Part shown: positions 48,433-61,129 of the stretch, one piece after another | Layout: each line of letters starts with the position of its first letter | How positions within the stretch are numbered: the stretch's first letter is position 1 | The notes under the pieces: generated by a model | Database searches by the model: none | The model's input: the letters and a program-made list of their open reading frames with translations, nothing else | Told to the model about the DNA's origin: nothing | NCBI GenBank assembly: GCA_945859605.1 | Contig: OX243821.1 | Coordinates: 35,642,748 to 35,706,747 of the forward strand | Origin: Lumbricus rubellus | Taxonomy: Eukaryota; Annelida; Clitellata; Crassiclitellata; Lumbricidae | DNA length: 64,000 nt | Direction of reading: 5' to 3' | Position numbers and translations under genes: made by a program

Positions 48433-49497
48433 ATCTATTGTGACATTCTGACGTCACAATACATCTAGACAATAGAAATAATTACGTCATCATCACCATA
48501 GCGACCGCTTCACACAAACGCCTCAGTTCATTTGTTAAGTGAATTTTAAATATATCCAATCGATAACGTTTTGCGTTTTTATTGCCTATAATAAAAGGCG
48601 TTCTGCAACACTTTGGCTTGTCTGTAGTTTTACTCGGCCACTACCTTTAATAGGGTGGTGCCAGGCGAATGTCTGGATCAAGGCGGGGGTGACTGTAGAT
48701 TTTCTGTTCAAGTGTAAGTCTAGTTACTATACGCAAAAATAGGATAGGATAGATAGATAGATAGATAGAATCGCCACTTGTGCAGAAACTCGCGTATGTC
48801 CATTCAAACGCAAAACTATAACTAATCAAAAGACCTGTTCAACCAATAACAGTTTAACGAATAATCGGAGTCAATATGAGCGAAACAGTAATTTCTCCAG
48901 GGTTATATAGCTTAGCTTTTTAAAACAATTGATCCGACGGAATAACTTCAGTTTGATCAAGTTTAGAAAGCTAAGCCGAAGTTTGAAATAGTTAGATAGG
49001 TCATAGGCAGGTAGTACTTAGAGCTTAAAGTGTTACTGGACGGTTCGGTAATTGTACGGCGTTCATGCACTGATTAAATTTAATATCTGAACGTCGTCTT
49101 GCCCCCCACGCTTGGCAACGTTTGTCAGCATCATACTATCATCTTGTCCCATGGATCGTCCTGTCTACACTTCAAGCGCTGATAGAAGTACTACGAATAA
49201 CTCTGACTTGTTATCTATAGAATAGGTCTTGTAATTGTTATAATAGGTTTCAAACTGGAGACCTTCAAGGCCAACAGCGGGATTGCTCATGGTGGTGACA
49301 AACATGTTTGCGCAGGAGGCTGGAGCCGATTGACGATGAAGATAATTGCTGTTAGTGGTTTTCCTCAATAACTCAACATTCGTATACCTGAAATGTCGGT
49401 TTTACTTAACCCTCATCTCTCTCTGTCTGTATATCTCTATAATAAACTTTGTTCAGTGACCTCAAATAGCTGTCTGTATGTAAAAGCGAAATAGTAA
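48433..49497. repeat. Right arm of the ~1.07-kb inverted repeat
   Basis: Inverted partner of 42721-43802, 4.6 kb away. It carries a (GATA)n insertion at 48748-48770 that the left arm lacks. Confidence 0.8.
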
Positions 49498-49568
49498 ATA
49501 AAACAACATAAAGTTGGATCAGTGCATTAGTTTTGTGAACTGGATGATGACGAAACAGGGATACATTG

Positions 49569-49799
<231 letters not shown>

Positions 49800-49800
<1 letters not shown>

Positions 49801-49865
49801 ACGTCGTTGAACGTATACGAAACTTCTGCATCCTAATGATGGCAGAGAACGAAAGAAGAAGAAGC
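49800..49865 (+). mobile_element. LINE 3'-end fragment
   Basis: CGTCGTTGAACGTATACGAA and GATGGCAGAGAACGAAAGAA resemble the tail of the LINE at 34999-35054 (CGTCATTGGACATATGAACC, CGGCAGAGAACCAAAGAAG). Confidence 0.5.
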
Positions 49866-50098
49866 ACATTAGTAACGGATTGAAGGAGTCCATAATCCAT
49901 GTAATCATAACTCCGCACAAATTGTGTGAATTGCATGGGAGTTAAGTAGCTTCACCACACCATAGTCTTTCTTGAGACCCCCCCCCCCCAATAGCACATG
50001 ACACATGTTGTGCAGTTACCTTCAACTTCAGGATGAGCGCAATAAATAATTATTATTAACGATTTGGTAATTTAAATTCATGTTGGGGTACGTGCCCT

Positions 50099-52183
50099 TT
50101 AGGCTGTGACTTGGGTCTTTGAGAAGGAGGATGAAGAGGATGACTTTTGTGGTGGACGGAGCGATCCAATAAACCTCAGATTGAAGTAGTCCTTAAGAGC
50201 CGCCTGTGCCGCCCTCTGTTTCGCTGACCTCTGACATCGTCCGACCCCATCAAAGGTCATTCCGTCAAAGGTCACGGCAATTCGAATGCACTTCCGGTCT
50301 GCGCTGCTGCTTGCTCCACCTGGCGGTTGAACACGGCGATACTTGCTCTGAGGTCGGATGTCGTTCAGAATGGAGACGGGATTCCACGGAACTTCCGTTA
50401 AGTCAGGAACTCGGTGGTTGACCTTGGAGGAGGTCATATCGTCAGAACGTTCCAGAGGGTCCGGCACTTCCGGTTCGTCTGATGTGGACCAACCGTGGAA
50501 GGAGTCAGAGGTGAAGTCAATGGACCGCGGAAGGTATGGTTGGATGACGTCATGTGTGACGTATGAATCGGGAAATTGTATGCTCGAGAGAATTGCTCGA
50601 GTGGCCGCTTGCATCCGGGCTTTTCTCTTTGTTCGACCACAGCCCATGTATGTCTGAAACCAGATACGAAACAATACAATAGAATACAATGCAATACAAT
50701 ACAATGCAATACAAAAAACCCAATACAATACAGTTATGATACTATGCAGTGCAGTATAATACAATGGCATACAATGCAGTGAAATGAAATACAACACAAT
50801 ACAATAGAGAGCAATACAGTGCAACACACTGCAGTGCAATACATTACAATGCAATTAAATGCAATGCAATACAATGTGATGCAAATAATACAATACAATG
50901 CAATACAATACAATACAATGCAATGCAATGCAATGCAATACAATACAATGCAATGCAATGCAATACAATGCAATGCAATGCAATGCAATACAATACAATA
51001 CAATACAATACAATACAATACAATACAATACAATACAATATAATTCAATACAATGCAATGCAATACAATATAATTCAATACAATGCAATGCAATACAATA
51101 TAATTCAATACAATACAAAGCAATACAATATAATGCAATGCAATACAATACAATACAATACAATACAATACAATGCAATACAATACAATACAATGCAATG
51201 CAATGCAATGCAATACAATACAATGCAATGCAATGCAATGCAATACAATACAATAAAATACAATACAATACACTTCAGTAGCATACAATGCAATAGAATA
51301 CAACTATGCAATGCAAGAAAGCAATACAATGCAATACAATACAATGCAATACAATACAATACATTACAAAACAGTTCAGTGAAATACAATGCAGTAGAAT
51401 ACAAATCAATGCAATATAATGCCGTGTAATACAATGCAATACAATACAATACAATGCAATACAATACAATGCAATACAATGCAATGCAATACAATATAAT
51501 TCAATACAATACAGTACAATACAATACAATACAATACAATACATGTACAATGCAATACAATGACATAGATCACTCTCTGACACATTCTATGAACACTTAA
51601 AAGCTGTTCTAATTGGCCGTACTGGAGTCTGGAGCGCCTCTGAGTAGTTTCCTTGAAGAGGCGCTATATAAATACTTTAATGAATGAATGCCATGGATTA
51701 CAATGCAATACAATACATAACTCAATGCATATGAACTGATCACACACCTGTCTCCAAACAATCAACCTCATCATCATCTTACCTGTCCATTGATCACAGT
51801 TTGAACGGTAAACGTTGGACAATGACAAGGTCCAGTCGCTCGCACCAAAGAATACTCGATGTGAGGAAGTGTTTCCTTCAGTACCATCACAGCATTCTTC
51901 CTCCATCTCCTCCTACTCCTCAGAGGATACCAATCCTCATCTCCATGTCCTTGTCTCATCTTTCTCCTTGAACCTGCTCCTCCTCCTCCTGCGTCAGTGG
52001 CTTCCCAGCGTCTTCTTCCTTCATCGTCCAATGGATGTCGTCCACCGTCACGCCATCTGTTGTTCAGTCTACGATGTTTGGATTGGTTGTGCGAAGGAGG
52101 AGGTTGAAATGGATCGGGATTCAGATCGTTCTGATGTTGTTGGCTCGACTCTCGGTTGATCAACAGACCATCATCACTCTGAC
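50099..52183 (-). CDS. ADAR2-like double-stranded RNA-binding protein, two exons, 5' incomplete, no deaminase domain seen
   Basis: Exon 52183-51783 ends in the first half of dsRBD1 (KNAVMVLKETLPHIEYSLVR, FTVQTVINGQ). Exon 50653-50099 completes it (TYMGCGRTKRKARMQAATRA) and adds dsRBD2 (NPVSILNDIRPQSKYRRV, then CIRIAVTFDGMTFDGVGRCQ and QRAAQAALKDYFNL), then a serine-rich tail and TAA at 50101-50099. Order, the SSIQFP and DFTSD linker motifs and NPV.ILN..RP match ADARB1 (ADAR2) as I recall it. The acceptors (CTAG and TTTCAG) and the GTAAGA donor agree in phase. ADAR2 edits adenosine to inosine in duplex RNA through a C-terminal deaminase. None of its motifs (CHAE, PCG) was recognised downstream to 41 kb, and no strong donor precedes the stop. 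The N-terminal start exon is not identified. The 1.1-kb intron holds a CAATR array. Confidence 0.8.
50675..51558. repeat. (CAATA/CAATG)n 5-bp array, ~880 bp
   Basis: Pentamers CAATA and CAATG in irregular order with a few interruptions, starting ~20 bp upstream of the ADAR2-like exon acceptor. Overlapping ORFs in all frames are artefacts. Confidence 0.95.
51598..51690 (-). mobile_element. SINE-like element ending GGCGCTATATAAAT
   Basis: AGCGCCTCTGAGTAGTTTCC and GAAGAGGCGCTATATAAATA (motif at 51660-51673), followed by an AATGAATGAATG tail. The core is the complement of the CTACTCAGAGGCGCTCC family. Located in the ADAR2-like intron. Confidence 0.7.
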
Positions 52184-52234
52184 CTAGATGAATGCAATTC
52201 AACGTTGAATGGATTAACATAGATGTAATTGTAA

Positions 52235-52360
52235 TCGTATTCGTACATTTATATAGCGCCACTTCAAGAGAACTCCTCTGAGGCGCTCCCGACTTGACAC
52301 CAAACCATAATCAAAGAAAATGGTTTTCAAACGCTTGCGGAAAGGAGCAAAGAAAGTGTC
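52235..52360 (+). mobile_element. SINE-like element of the CTCTGAGGCGCTCCCGAC family
   Basis: TACATTTATATAGCGCCACTTC in part, then GAGGCGCTCCCGACTTGACA and AATGGTTTTCAAACGCTTGC. Nearly identical to 35375-35515. Confidence 0.78.
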
Positions 52361-52397
52361 TTTCTCCGTCTCTGCCTCTCTCTCTATGATATGTTTT

Positions 52398-52590
<193 letters not shown>

Positions 52591-52704
52591 ACTCACTGCT
52601 ATCTTGTCCCTCTCCTCACCCTCCCACAGGTCTTAACGCTTCGCTAAACTGGTGACCTTCTCGTTTGTCATTTTCTACCCGGGGAAGCGAGAAACAAGTC
52701 CGAG

Positions 52705-53580
52705 GTCTTCTATATTCTGTCTGTCTGTCTGCCTGTCTCTCTCTGTCTGTATGCGTCTCTGCGTGTGTCTCCATGAATGGCTGATTATGTCATCCCCTTG
52801 TATGTCTGCCTCTCTCTTTCTCTCTGTCTGCCTGTCTGTCCCTGTCTGTCTCTGTCTCTGTCTCTGTCGGTCTCTGTCTGTCTGTCTCTCTCTCTTTCCG
52901 TATTCCACTCTATCTGCCTTTCTCTGTACCTGCCTGTCAATCTGTCCAGCCGGCTAATTGCCTCTCTTTCAGTCTCTCTCTATGTCTGTCTGCCCTTCTA
53001 CATGTATGTCTGTCTGTCTATAAACAACAAGCTGTATAGTGTATAGGCATCCTCACTGATAGGTTCCATTGTGTTGCGCAGCTAATTCCGCTTCTTTTTT
53101 CTAAAGATGGTTAATTTGATCCCGAGGCAATCTGTCGCTTGTCCAAACGCCGCTCCCTAAGGAACCACTCTCCCCTCTCTCCATCCTATGTCTACCCCAT
53201 CTCCTCCACAGTTTCCTATTTCCTTCCCTCTCTCCCCTACACCATGGGTCCATCACCCTAACTCTGCCTTAAGGGGAAGCGCAGGAAAATTGCCTCCACA
53301 GATTAGCAATGCATCAACATGTCTGCCTGTCTCTGTCTGTGTCTGTCTGTCTGTCTGTCTTTCTGTCTGTGTGTCTTTCTGTCTGTTTGTCTTTTTGTCT
53401 ATCTGTCTGTCTGTATGTCTGTCTGTCTGCTTCTCCGTCTGTCTGTCACTCTGTCTGCTTCTATATGTCTATGTGCCTGTCTTTCAGTATCTGTTTGTCT
53501 GTCTGTCTATGTCTGTCTCTGTGTGTCTGTCTGTTTGTCGTTCTATCTGTCTGTCTACCATTCTGTATAATTATGTCTGC
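52705..53580. repeat. (CTGT)n/(CT)n degenerate field
   Basis: CTGTCTGTCTGC-type tracts at 52713-53030 and 53318-53578, separated by ~270 bp of unassigned sequence (53040-53310). Confidence 0.9.
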
Positions 53581-53599
53581 ATATCTTCCGTATAACTAC

Positions 53600-54299
53600 G
53601 CTTGCCTCTAGCTCTCTTTCTCTTTCTGTTTCCAACTCGTTTCGTCCAACAGATTAGCTCTCATCGAGCGAACAAATAAAAATTAATTAATTAAATAATT
53701 AATTAAATATAATTAATTGAGAAATCTTATGAAGCCCCGCTCTCAATATAAATCACAAAAGCCGTCAATTCAGACAAAAAACTTTCGCATTAACAATAAA
53801 AAGAAAGAAAAGTCTGACAATGAACTAAAAGCGAACAATAGAAAGAGAGACGAACAAAAGCAAGAGAAAACAGGACTCCATTTCGAACCGGATGTCCCCA
53901 GCAGCAAACCGGAAATTGACGATAACCACCGGAAGTTCGATCCTTCCAGACTTCCTCCACGGACCCGTCCTGCATCACGTGACCCATCACGTGACCCATC
54001 GATCCAGCGAAATCCATGCAACCACCATCGTCGTCGCCTCTATTAGTTCCGTCGACGCAACGGGGGACGTGCCCCACTGACCCCACCAACCATATCCACC
54101 ATTTTCCAATCTCATCCTAGCGACGACATCTATCGATTACAGAGCCATCTATCGATTGTTCTGGTAGCGAGTGGCTCCCCTAGCGACCCACGCGAGAACC
54201 ATCGTCTTTCTCTTCTTCATGATATTATAGAAGAGAGTAGAGATGGTCGATGAGGCGTTGCTAATAGCATTAGCGAAATATGAGACGAACGCTGTTGAC

Positions 54300-54300
<1 letters not shown>
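53600..54300. other. ~650 bp without recognised gene
   Basis: A 109-codon plus-strand ORF at 53717-54046 is lysine- and arginine-rich with no known domain. CATCACGTGACC is tandemly repeated at 53974-53999. I cannot assign a function; it may be spacer or an untranslated exon. Confidence 0.25.
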
Positions 54301-54690
<390 letters not shown>

Positions 54691-54761
54691 ACGAAAGGAC
54701 ATAGGCATCTATGGGGTAAGGAAAAAGACGTAATGGTAATCGTACTCTGAAAATTTCTAAA

Positions 54762-54840
54762 ACGCTACTCGAAAGCCAAGCTCGGGCACGAGCTTACTCA
54801 CGAGCGCTGCGGTGTTGAATCAAAAGGGTTGTGCGTTGGA
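54762..54840 (+). repeat. Dispersed repeat CTACTCGAAAGCCAAG..GAGCGCTG
   Basis: Third copy of the repeat at 10600 and 15215. Confidence 0.55.
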
Positions 54841-54949
54841 GTTGTCAATGGTGGTGAGGGTCGTGTTACCATAGGATCAAAGGGTGTCGATAGGCGATTG
54901 TTTATTTAGAAGGCGGTGTCACTCCAACGCAGACATGGTTGCAAGGTGA

Positions 54950-55300
54950 GAGACTTACAGATAGACACACAGGTCTAGAGAGAGAGAGATGAAGACAGAC
55001 ATTTAGACGACAGACAGACAGACGGGCAGACAGAATAGCAGACATACAGACAGATAGACACACAGGTCTAGAGAGATATGTAGACAGACAGACAGACAGA
55101 CATAGAGACAGACACACACAGACAGACGGGCAGACATACATGAGAGACGTACAGATAGACACATAGGTAGACACACAGGTCTAGAGAGATATGTAGACAT
55201 GCAGACAGACAGACAGACAGACAGACAGACATGGGCACACATACATACAGACAGAGACAGACAGACAGACAGACAGAGACAGACAGTGTGACTGTGTGAG
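54950..55300. repeat. GACA and CACAGGTCTAGAGAGA repeats
   Basis: GATAGACACACAGGTCTAGA blocks recur three times (54960, 55053, 55157) within GACA repeats, so there is a longer unit of ~95-105 bp. Confidence 0.8.
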
Positions 55301-55374
55301 GATCAGAACTGAGAATCGAATTCGCACGACCGAATCTTAGATGAGCAGCACTTTAGAGAATTAGTTTCAACATA

Positions 55375-55990
55375 GAAGATGGAAGGAGAAGAGGATGGTG
55401 CTTAGGAAGAGAAGGAAGAGGAGAAGGAGGAAGAAGAGAAGGAGAAGAAGGAAGAGGAGGAGGAAGAGGAGGATGCATGTGTTTAGGAAGAGAAGGAAGA
55501 GGAGAAGGAGGAAGAGCAGAAGTAGGAAGATGAGGTAGAGAGGAAGAGAAATAGAATGATGAGAAAGTGAAAAACTAATGTATATAGAGAGTCAGGAAAA
55601 AGGAGGAGGAAATGGCGGAGGAAGAAGAGGTGAAACAATAAAGAAAGTGAATGAGAAGGAGGAGGAATACTACGATGCTGAGATTGAGACGTAAGAATAT
55701 GGAGAAGATATGAAGAGGAGAGGGCTTTGAAATGTGTGTGGAGCAAGTTGAGTAAAAAAAAGAAGATGCTAAAGAAGAGGATGTGCTAAACATAGAGGAG
55801 CAGCTTCACTAGAAAGAAGAGGAAGAAGAAGAAGAGGGGGAGGAAGAAGAAGAAGAAGTAGAAGAAGAAGAGAACGAGGAGGAAGAGGAGAAGAGACAGA
55901 AGAGGAGGAAGAAGTGCCATGTATACGAGAATTAATTCTGACGTGAATGATGGAAAGAAGAAGTTTGGAGGATGAGGAAGAGGATGAGGA
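55375..55990. repeat. Polypurine tract (GAAGAGGA)n, ~600 bp
   Basis: Strand-asymmetric A/G-rich DNA. Polypurine and mirror-like stretches can form triplexes. No gene seen. Confidence 0.85.
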
Positions 55991-56390
55991 GGAGGTTTGG
56001 GATTAGAAGTGAGCTAATGGAGGGTCGACAGCCATCCAATGCAGCAGGGTCCTTCTGTCACGACCGCCTGCTTCCTTCCCCTCTATCTTCTTCTCCTCCT
56101 CTCCATCTTCTCCGCATCAGCATTTTCTCCGCATCAGCATTGACACCGATGCTCTTATCTGCTTCGCTCCACTCTCTCGGATTCAGCGACAGAGGAGAGA
56201 CTCGGATGACGAGATGCTCATCCGCATCAGAAGCAGATGCTGCTGCTGCTGCAAACACCGGAAGAATGAGATGCGAGGAGATGGGATGAGTGAGCGAAGG
56301 AAAGATGGAGGAGGAGGAAGAGGAGGAGATGAGTGAGCGAAGAAAAGGTGGAGGAGGAGGAAAGACTTAGGCGACGACTTTCATAGTTTC
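55990..56390. other. Short non-repetitive island among purine tracts
   Basis: CCGCATCAGCAT is tandemly repeated at 56115-56141, and an ORF lies on each strand (55972-56289 plus; 56258-56058 minus, starting MFAAAAASASDADEH). Neither resembles a known protein. Confidence 0.2.
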
Positions 56391-56394
56391 ACAA

Positions 56395-56880
56395 GTAAGG
56401 AGAAGAAGAGAGAAAGAGAGACATACAGACAGAACAATAGACAAACAGAGACAGATAAAAGAGACAGAGAGAGAGAATTGAAAGAGAAGCAGGGAGGGGT
56501 CGAAAGAGGAAGGGGAGAGAGGGGAAAAGCGGTATGGAGAGAAAAAGAGAGAGAAGAATAGAGAGAGACAGAGACATAGACAGAGACAGAGACAGAGACA
56601 GAGACAGAGAAAGACAGTTGAGAAAGTGTGAAAGAGTGATCTGAACAAGACAGACATACTTTTTCTCTTTATATCCTCCTCTTCCTCTCTCTCTCTTTCT
56701 CCCTCTCTCTCTCCCCATCTCTCTCTTCCTCCCTTTTCTTTCTTCCCCTTTCTTCTCGTTCTTCTGCCATCCATCCTCCTCCTCTCCATCCCACTCCCTC
56801 CTCCTCCTTCTCCATCATATTCTCCTTCTCCATTATATTCTCACTCCTTTCCTCCATATCTACCACTCCTTCCTTCTCTC
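56395..56880. repeat. GAGACA purine tract switching to CTCCTC pyrimidine tract
   Basis: A/G-rich to ~56660, then C/T-rich to 56880. The strand switch makes a potential long imperfect hairpin. Confidence 0.8.
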
Positions 56881-56884
56881 AAAG

Positions 56885-57430
56885 TCGACCAAATGATTCC
56901 GTGATTGGTCGTTTCATTCCAGCGGTCGTGTGCATGGAATGTCTCCTTCACCGAATGGGGGAGTGATGGGGAAGTGATGGGGAAGTGATGGGGGAGTGAT
57001 GGAGGAGTGATGGAGGAGTGATGGGGGAGTGCATGGAGGCAAATGAGAGATGGGGAAATGACCTCTAATCCAAACACGACATCCACCCCTACAACAACAA
57101 CCCACTGAATAGTTATATCGCTCCATTTATGGACGAAAATCCCGATGGAAACATTTCCAGGTCGTTTAAGATCGCCTCCGATTTTAAGAATCTTTGTTCG
57201 ATCCATCCATCCATCGTTCCATCGTTTATCATCGGATGCTGCTGCTGCTGCTGCTGTAGACGGAGTCGCAGACTTTGGCACCGCTGGTGCCAAGTGCATT
57301 GCCGCATCCCTGATGCTTCTCCGGCTTCATCATCTTTCGCTGTGTCCGTCGTATCTCTTCGCGGGACAATGCAATCAATCACATTGTCATCCAACCGTCC
57401 ATCCATCCATCCATCCATCTATTAAATATT
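56885..57430. other. ~550 bp of ordinary-complexity DNA, no recognised gene
   Basis: Contains an 11-bp GGGGAAGTGAT/GGAGGAGTGAT repeat (56955-57030), a (TGC)n run at 57238-57255 and a (CCAT)n run at 57400-57419. Overlapping ORFs on both strands look non-coding. Confidence 0.3.
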
Positions 57431-57737
57431 ATTCTGCTGACAAGAAATCTCTTTCTGACAAGAAACCAGTCAACCAGAAAATGGATTTAACACACTGACG
57501 TTGAGGCTTAGGCAAGGTCTTGGTCTGTCTCTGCCTGCCTGTCTGTCTGCCTGTCTATCTATCTGTCTAGCTGTTTGTCTAGAAATATGTTTGTCTGTCC
57601 TTAAATCTTTGAGTCTGTCTATCAGTTTTGTCTAGAAAGATTAATATCTAATAGCTGTCTATCAATCTGATATATCCGTCTGTCTATCCGTCTTTCTGTC
57701 CTCTATCCATCTGCATTTCTGTCTGCTTCTTTCTCTG

Positions 57738-57850
57738 TCCCCACATGTCTCCACATGTCTCCACATGTCTCCACATGTCTTCACATGTCTCCACATTTCT
57801 CCACATGTCTCCACATGTCTCCACATGTCTCCATGGTGCACATGTCTCCA
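57738..57850. repeat. 10-bp CCACATGTCT repeat, ~9 units
   Basis: Tandem CCACATGTCT, each with a palindromic ACATGT core. Confidence 0.93.
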
Positions 57851-57889
57851 CAGTCTGTGTATTCTCTGCACGTCCCTGTGTCCTTAAGC

Positions 57890-58290
57890 TGTCACTGTCT
57901 GTCTCTATGTCTGTCTGTTCCTCTCTCTGTCCCTCTCTCTGTTTGTTTACAATGTCTGGACGGCTGATCTCTGAATGGTTGATGTCGTTCAATGAAGAAA
58001 GAATTTCGATATTGAAAAGTTGTCGACGTTATTAAGAAAGCGACGAAGAAAATCACGAAGAAGGAAAGAGCCAACACAGAGAGACACATAGACACAGAGA
58101 CAGAGAGAGACACACAGAGATACACAGAGACACACTGAGATACACAGAGACAGAGAGAGACACACAGAGACACAGAGAGACACACACACACACAGAGACA
58201 CAGAGACACATAGACACACAGACACAGACACAGAGAGAGACACAGAGACACAGAGAGAGAGGCAGAGAGAGAGAGACGGTCGAAGAGTAA
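57890..58290. repeat. CTGT tract and (CACAGAGA)n field
   Basis: CTGT repeats to 57945, then CACAGAGACA repeats 58076-58275. The ~130 bp between them (57950-58075) has no recognised gene. Confidence 0.88.
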
Positions 58291-58407
58291 ACATGTCTAC
58301 AGTAGTGAAGAATAGTGCTCGTCATTAATTCAAGGCAGATGAAGCTCGTGAGATGCGATGATGCTGCTGCTGCATGCCAACGAGTGAAAGGATTGGAAGC
58401 AGAGTTG

Positions 58408-58426
58408 AGAGAGAGACAGTGAGAGA

Positions 58427-58516
<90 letters not shown>

Positions 58517-58545
58517 GACAGAGACATAGACAGAGACAGAGACAG
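58408..58545. repeat. (GA)n/(GACA)n microsatellite
   Basis: GA run 58434-58476 and GACA run 58476-58515. Confidence 0.93.
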
Positions 58546-58634
58546 AGATTGCGTAAAAGACTGAGATGAAGTTGGAAAGATAAAATGACAGAGACAAAGT
58601 CAATGACAAGAGAGCCACAGAGAAAGGGTGATAA

Positions 58635-58816
<182 letters not shown>

Positions 58817-58889
58817 AGAGAGAAAGAGGAAGGGAGGGACAGACAGAGACAAAAAGAGAGTCGGAGCCAATGACAGAGGGCCATAGCGA

Positions 58890-59450
58890 TATACAGACAG
58901 ATAGACAGACAGATAGACAGACAGATAGACAGACAGATCGAGCTGTTAACAGCTGATTTATCTTATTGTAAAGAATGGGAAGAGCCTGAAGGAAAGGATG
59001 AGGAATAAAGATGATAAATGAAAAAGAGACATTTTATAGTCGGAGGTAGACAGACAATGAGAAAGAGACAGACAGACAGACAGACAGACAAAGAGACAGA
59101 GACAAACAGACAGACAGAGGCAGACAGAGACAAACAGACAAACAGACAGACAGAGGCAGACAGACAAACAACGAGAGACATACAGAGGCATACAGAGACA
59201 GACAAACAGACAGACAGACAGAGACAGACATACAGACAGACAGACAGCCGGACAACGAGAGACATACAGAGACATATAGAGACAGACATAGACAGACATA
59301 GACAATGAGAGACAATGAGAGACATGATGCGTGGATTAATTGCACTCACAGACAGACAGAGACATACAGCGACAAACAGAGACACAGACATAGAGACAGA
59401 CAGAGACAGACAGACAAACAGACGTACAATGAGAGACATGATGCGTGGAT
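58890..59450. repeat. GACAGATA/GACA field with ~100-bp higher-order repeats
   Basis: ATGAGAGACATGATGCGTGG plus ATTGCACTCAC occurs twice (59316-59350 and 59430-59462), and CAACGAGAGACATACAGA recurs, so this GACA array has longer internal duplications. Confidence 0.85.
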
Positions 59451-59564
59451 AGATTGCACTCACTAATTAGCTTTAATTAGACGTCGACTCTGTTGTCGAA
59501 AGGTTTTAATTATTCGAAGTAATCTGCAGCCGTTGTACGTTTTTTAAATCTAGCCTTCTGTCTC

Positions 59565-59995
59565 TCTGCTGTCTTCTCTTCTGTCTGTCTCTGTGTCTGC
59601 CTGTCTGTGTGTCTGTCTGTCTGTCTCTCCACTGTCTCCTCTGTGTGTTTGTGTGCCTGTCTGTGTGTCTGTTTGTCTGTCTGTCTGCCGTTGCCACTGT
59701 ATCAGCCTATATCTCTGTGTCTAACCCTGTCTGCGTATGTGGGTATATGTCTCTGAGGCTGGCTGGCAGTCTGTCTGTCTGTTTGTTGGAGAAGGCAAAG
59801 GACTTGGAGAAGGCGGAGAAGATGATGAGAAAATGTAAGAATTGAGGAGAAAAAAGGAAAGGAGGAAAAGGCCTGTCTGTGTGTCTGTGTGTCTGTCTGT
59901 GTGTCTGTGTGTCTGTGTGTCTGTGTGTCTGTATGTCTGTCTGTCTGTGTGTCTGTCTGTGTGTCTGTCTGTCTGTCTGTCTGTCCTTCTTCTCT
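59565..59995. repeat. (CTGT)n/(CTGTGTGT)n field
   Basis: Two CTGT blocks (59577-59785 and 59875-59985) separated by GAGAAGG-rich DNA. Confidence 0.92.
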
Positions 59996-60099
59996 CTATA
60001 TAAACAACTGCATTAAACGAACACTCTATATCTGGAATGACTCCGTAATTATCTTGTCCTTCCTTTTCCAACGATTTCCCTTTCTTATTCATCGAAATA

Positions 60100-60640
60100 A
60101 TACTATCCTTTTATTTCTTCTCCTTCTACCTTTCTCACTCCTCCACTTCCTTCTCCTCTCCCAGCTTTATTTCTCTAAGCCTAATCGTCTTTCTCCCTTT
60201 CCATAATCCTTCTCCTTCTCCTCCTCCAAATAATTCTCCTCTTATTCCTCTTTTTTCTCCTCCTTCTCGCAATTCTTTTTCCACCTCTCTTTCTTCTCCT
60301 ATTTCTTACCAACTTTTTCTTCCTCCTTCTCAAAAATTCTTCTCTTTTTCATCCTCTTCTCCGCCTTCTCCACGTCCTCATTCGTCTCCACGTCCTCCTC
60401 CTTCACCACATACTCCTCCTTTTTCTCATTCTCCTCATCCTCCTTCTTCTCCACATTCTCCGCCTTATCCACATACTCCTCCTTTTTTTTCTTCTCCACG
60501 TACTCCTCCACATTCTCCGCCTTCTCCACATACTCCTCCTTTTCCTTCTTCTTGACTTCCTCCGCCTTCTCCACGTTTTCAGCCTTATCCACATCCTCCG
60601 CTTTCTCCAACTTCTCTTCTTCGAGAGAGACAGGCAGACC
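60100..60640. repeat. Polypyrimidine tract with CTCCACATACTCCTCCTTTT units
   Basis: C/T-rich, with ~45-60-bp repeats of CTCCACATACTCCTCCTTTT; complementary ORFs encode Glu/Lys-rich nonsense. Confidence 0.88.
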
Positions 60641-60724
60641 GACAGACATGCAGACATAGATTCGGAGAGATTGAGACAGAAACAGAAACAGAAACAAAGA
60701 AATAGACAGAGACAGACACATGGC

Positions 60725-61113
60725 CAGGGCCGGATTAAGCAATGTCGGGGCCCTGTTCGAGAATTTTTGTGGGGGCCCTGTTCGAAAAATTTTTGCGGAA
60801 AATTTGTACAATTTTTCTGAAAAATCATACCATTTCATCCGCCAAAAAAAGTTGATGACCTTTTTTTTTTTTTTTTTTTTTTTTAGTCATCCGCCTAAAT
60901 TTTTTCCAGAAAATCATACCATAACATTTCATCCGCCAAAAAAGTTGATGACCTTTTTTTTTTTTTTTTTAGTCATCCGCAAAATTTTTTGGAAAAATAG
61001 CCGTGTGGCCGAAATTTGCTAAAAAAATTTTTTTTACACATTTGTGGGGGCCCCCTAAAGTGTGGGGGCCCCTGTTCGGCCGAACATGTTGAACATGCCT
61101 TAATCCGGCCCTG
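60725..61113. mobile_element. hAT-type MITE, copy 2 (389 bp), perfect ends and 8-bp target duplication
   Basis: Ends CAGGGCCGGATTAAGCAATG and (right complement) CAGGGCCGGATTAAGGCATG, flanked by CACATGGC at 60717-60724 and 61114-61121. Internal tandem TCATACC..CATTTCATCCGCCA units and poly-T runs as in 46921-47312, with poly-T longer here (up to ~24). It landed in a polypyrimidine/GACA region. Confidence 0.93.
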
Positions 61114-61129
61114 CACATGGCCAGAGACA

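Noticed and set aside
50734..51583. ORFs of 100-190 codons rich in CIVLYCIALHCI or NTIQYNAMQ
   Set aside because: Products of the CAATR pentamer repeat.
53717..54046. 109-codon basic ORF as a gene or the ADAR2-like N-terminal exon
   Set aside because: Wrong strand for the ADAR2-like gene, and no similarity or splice evidence.
60299..60838. Glu/Lys-rich 179-codon minus-strand ORF as a coiled-coil protein
   Set aside because: It is the complement of a polypyrimidine simple-repeat tract and runs into a MITE.
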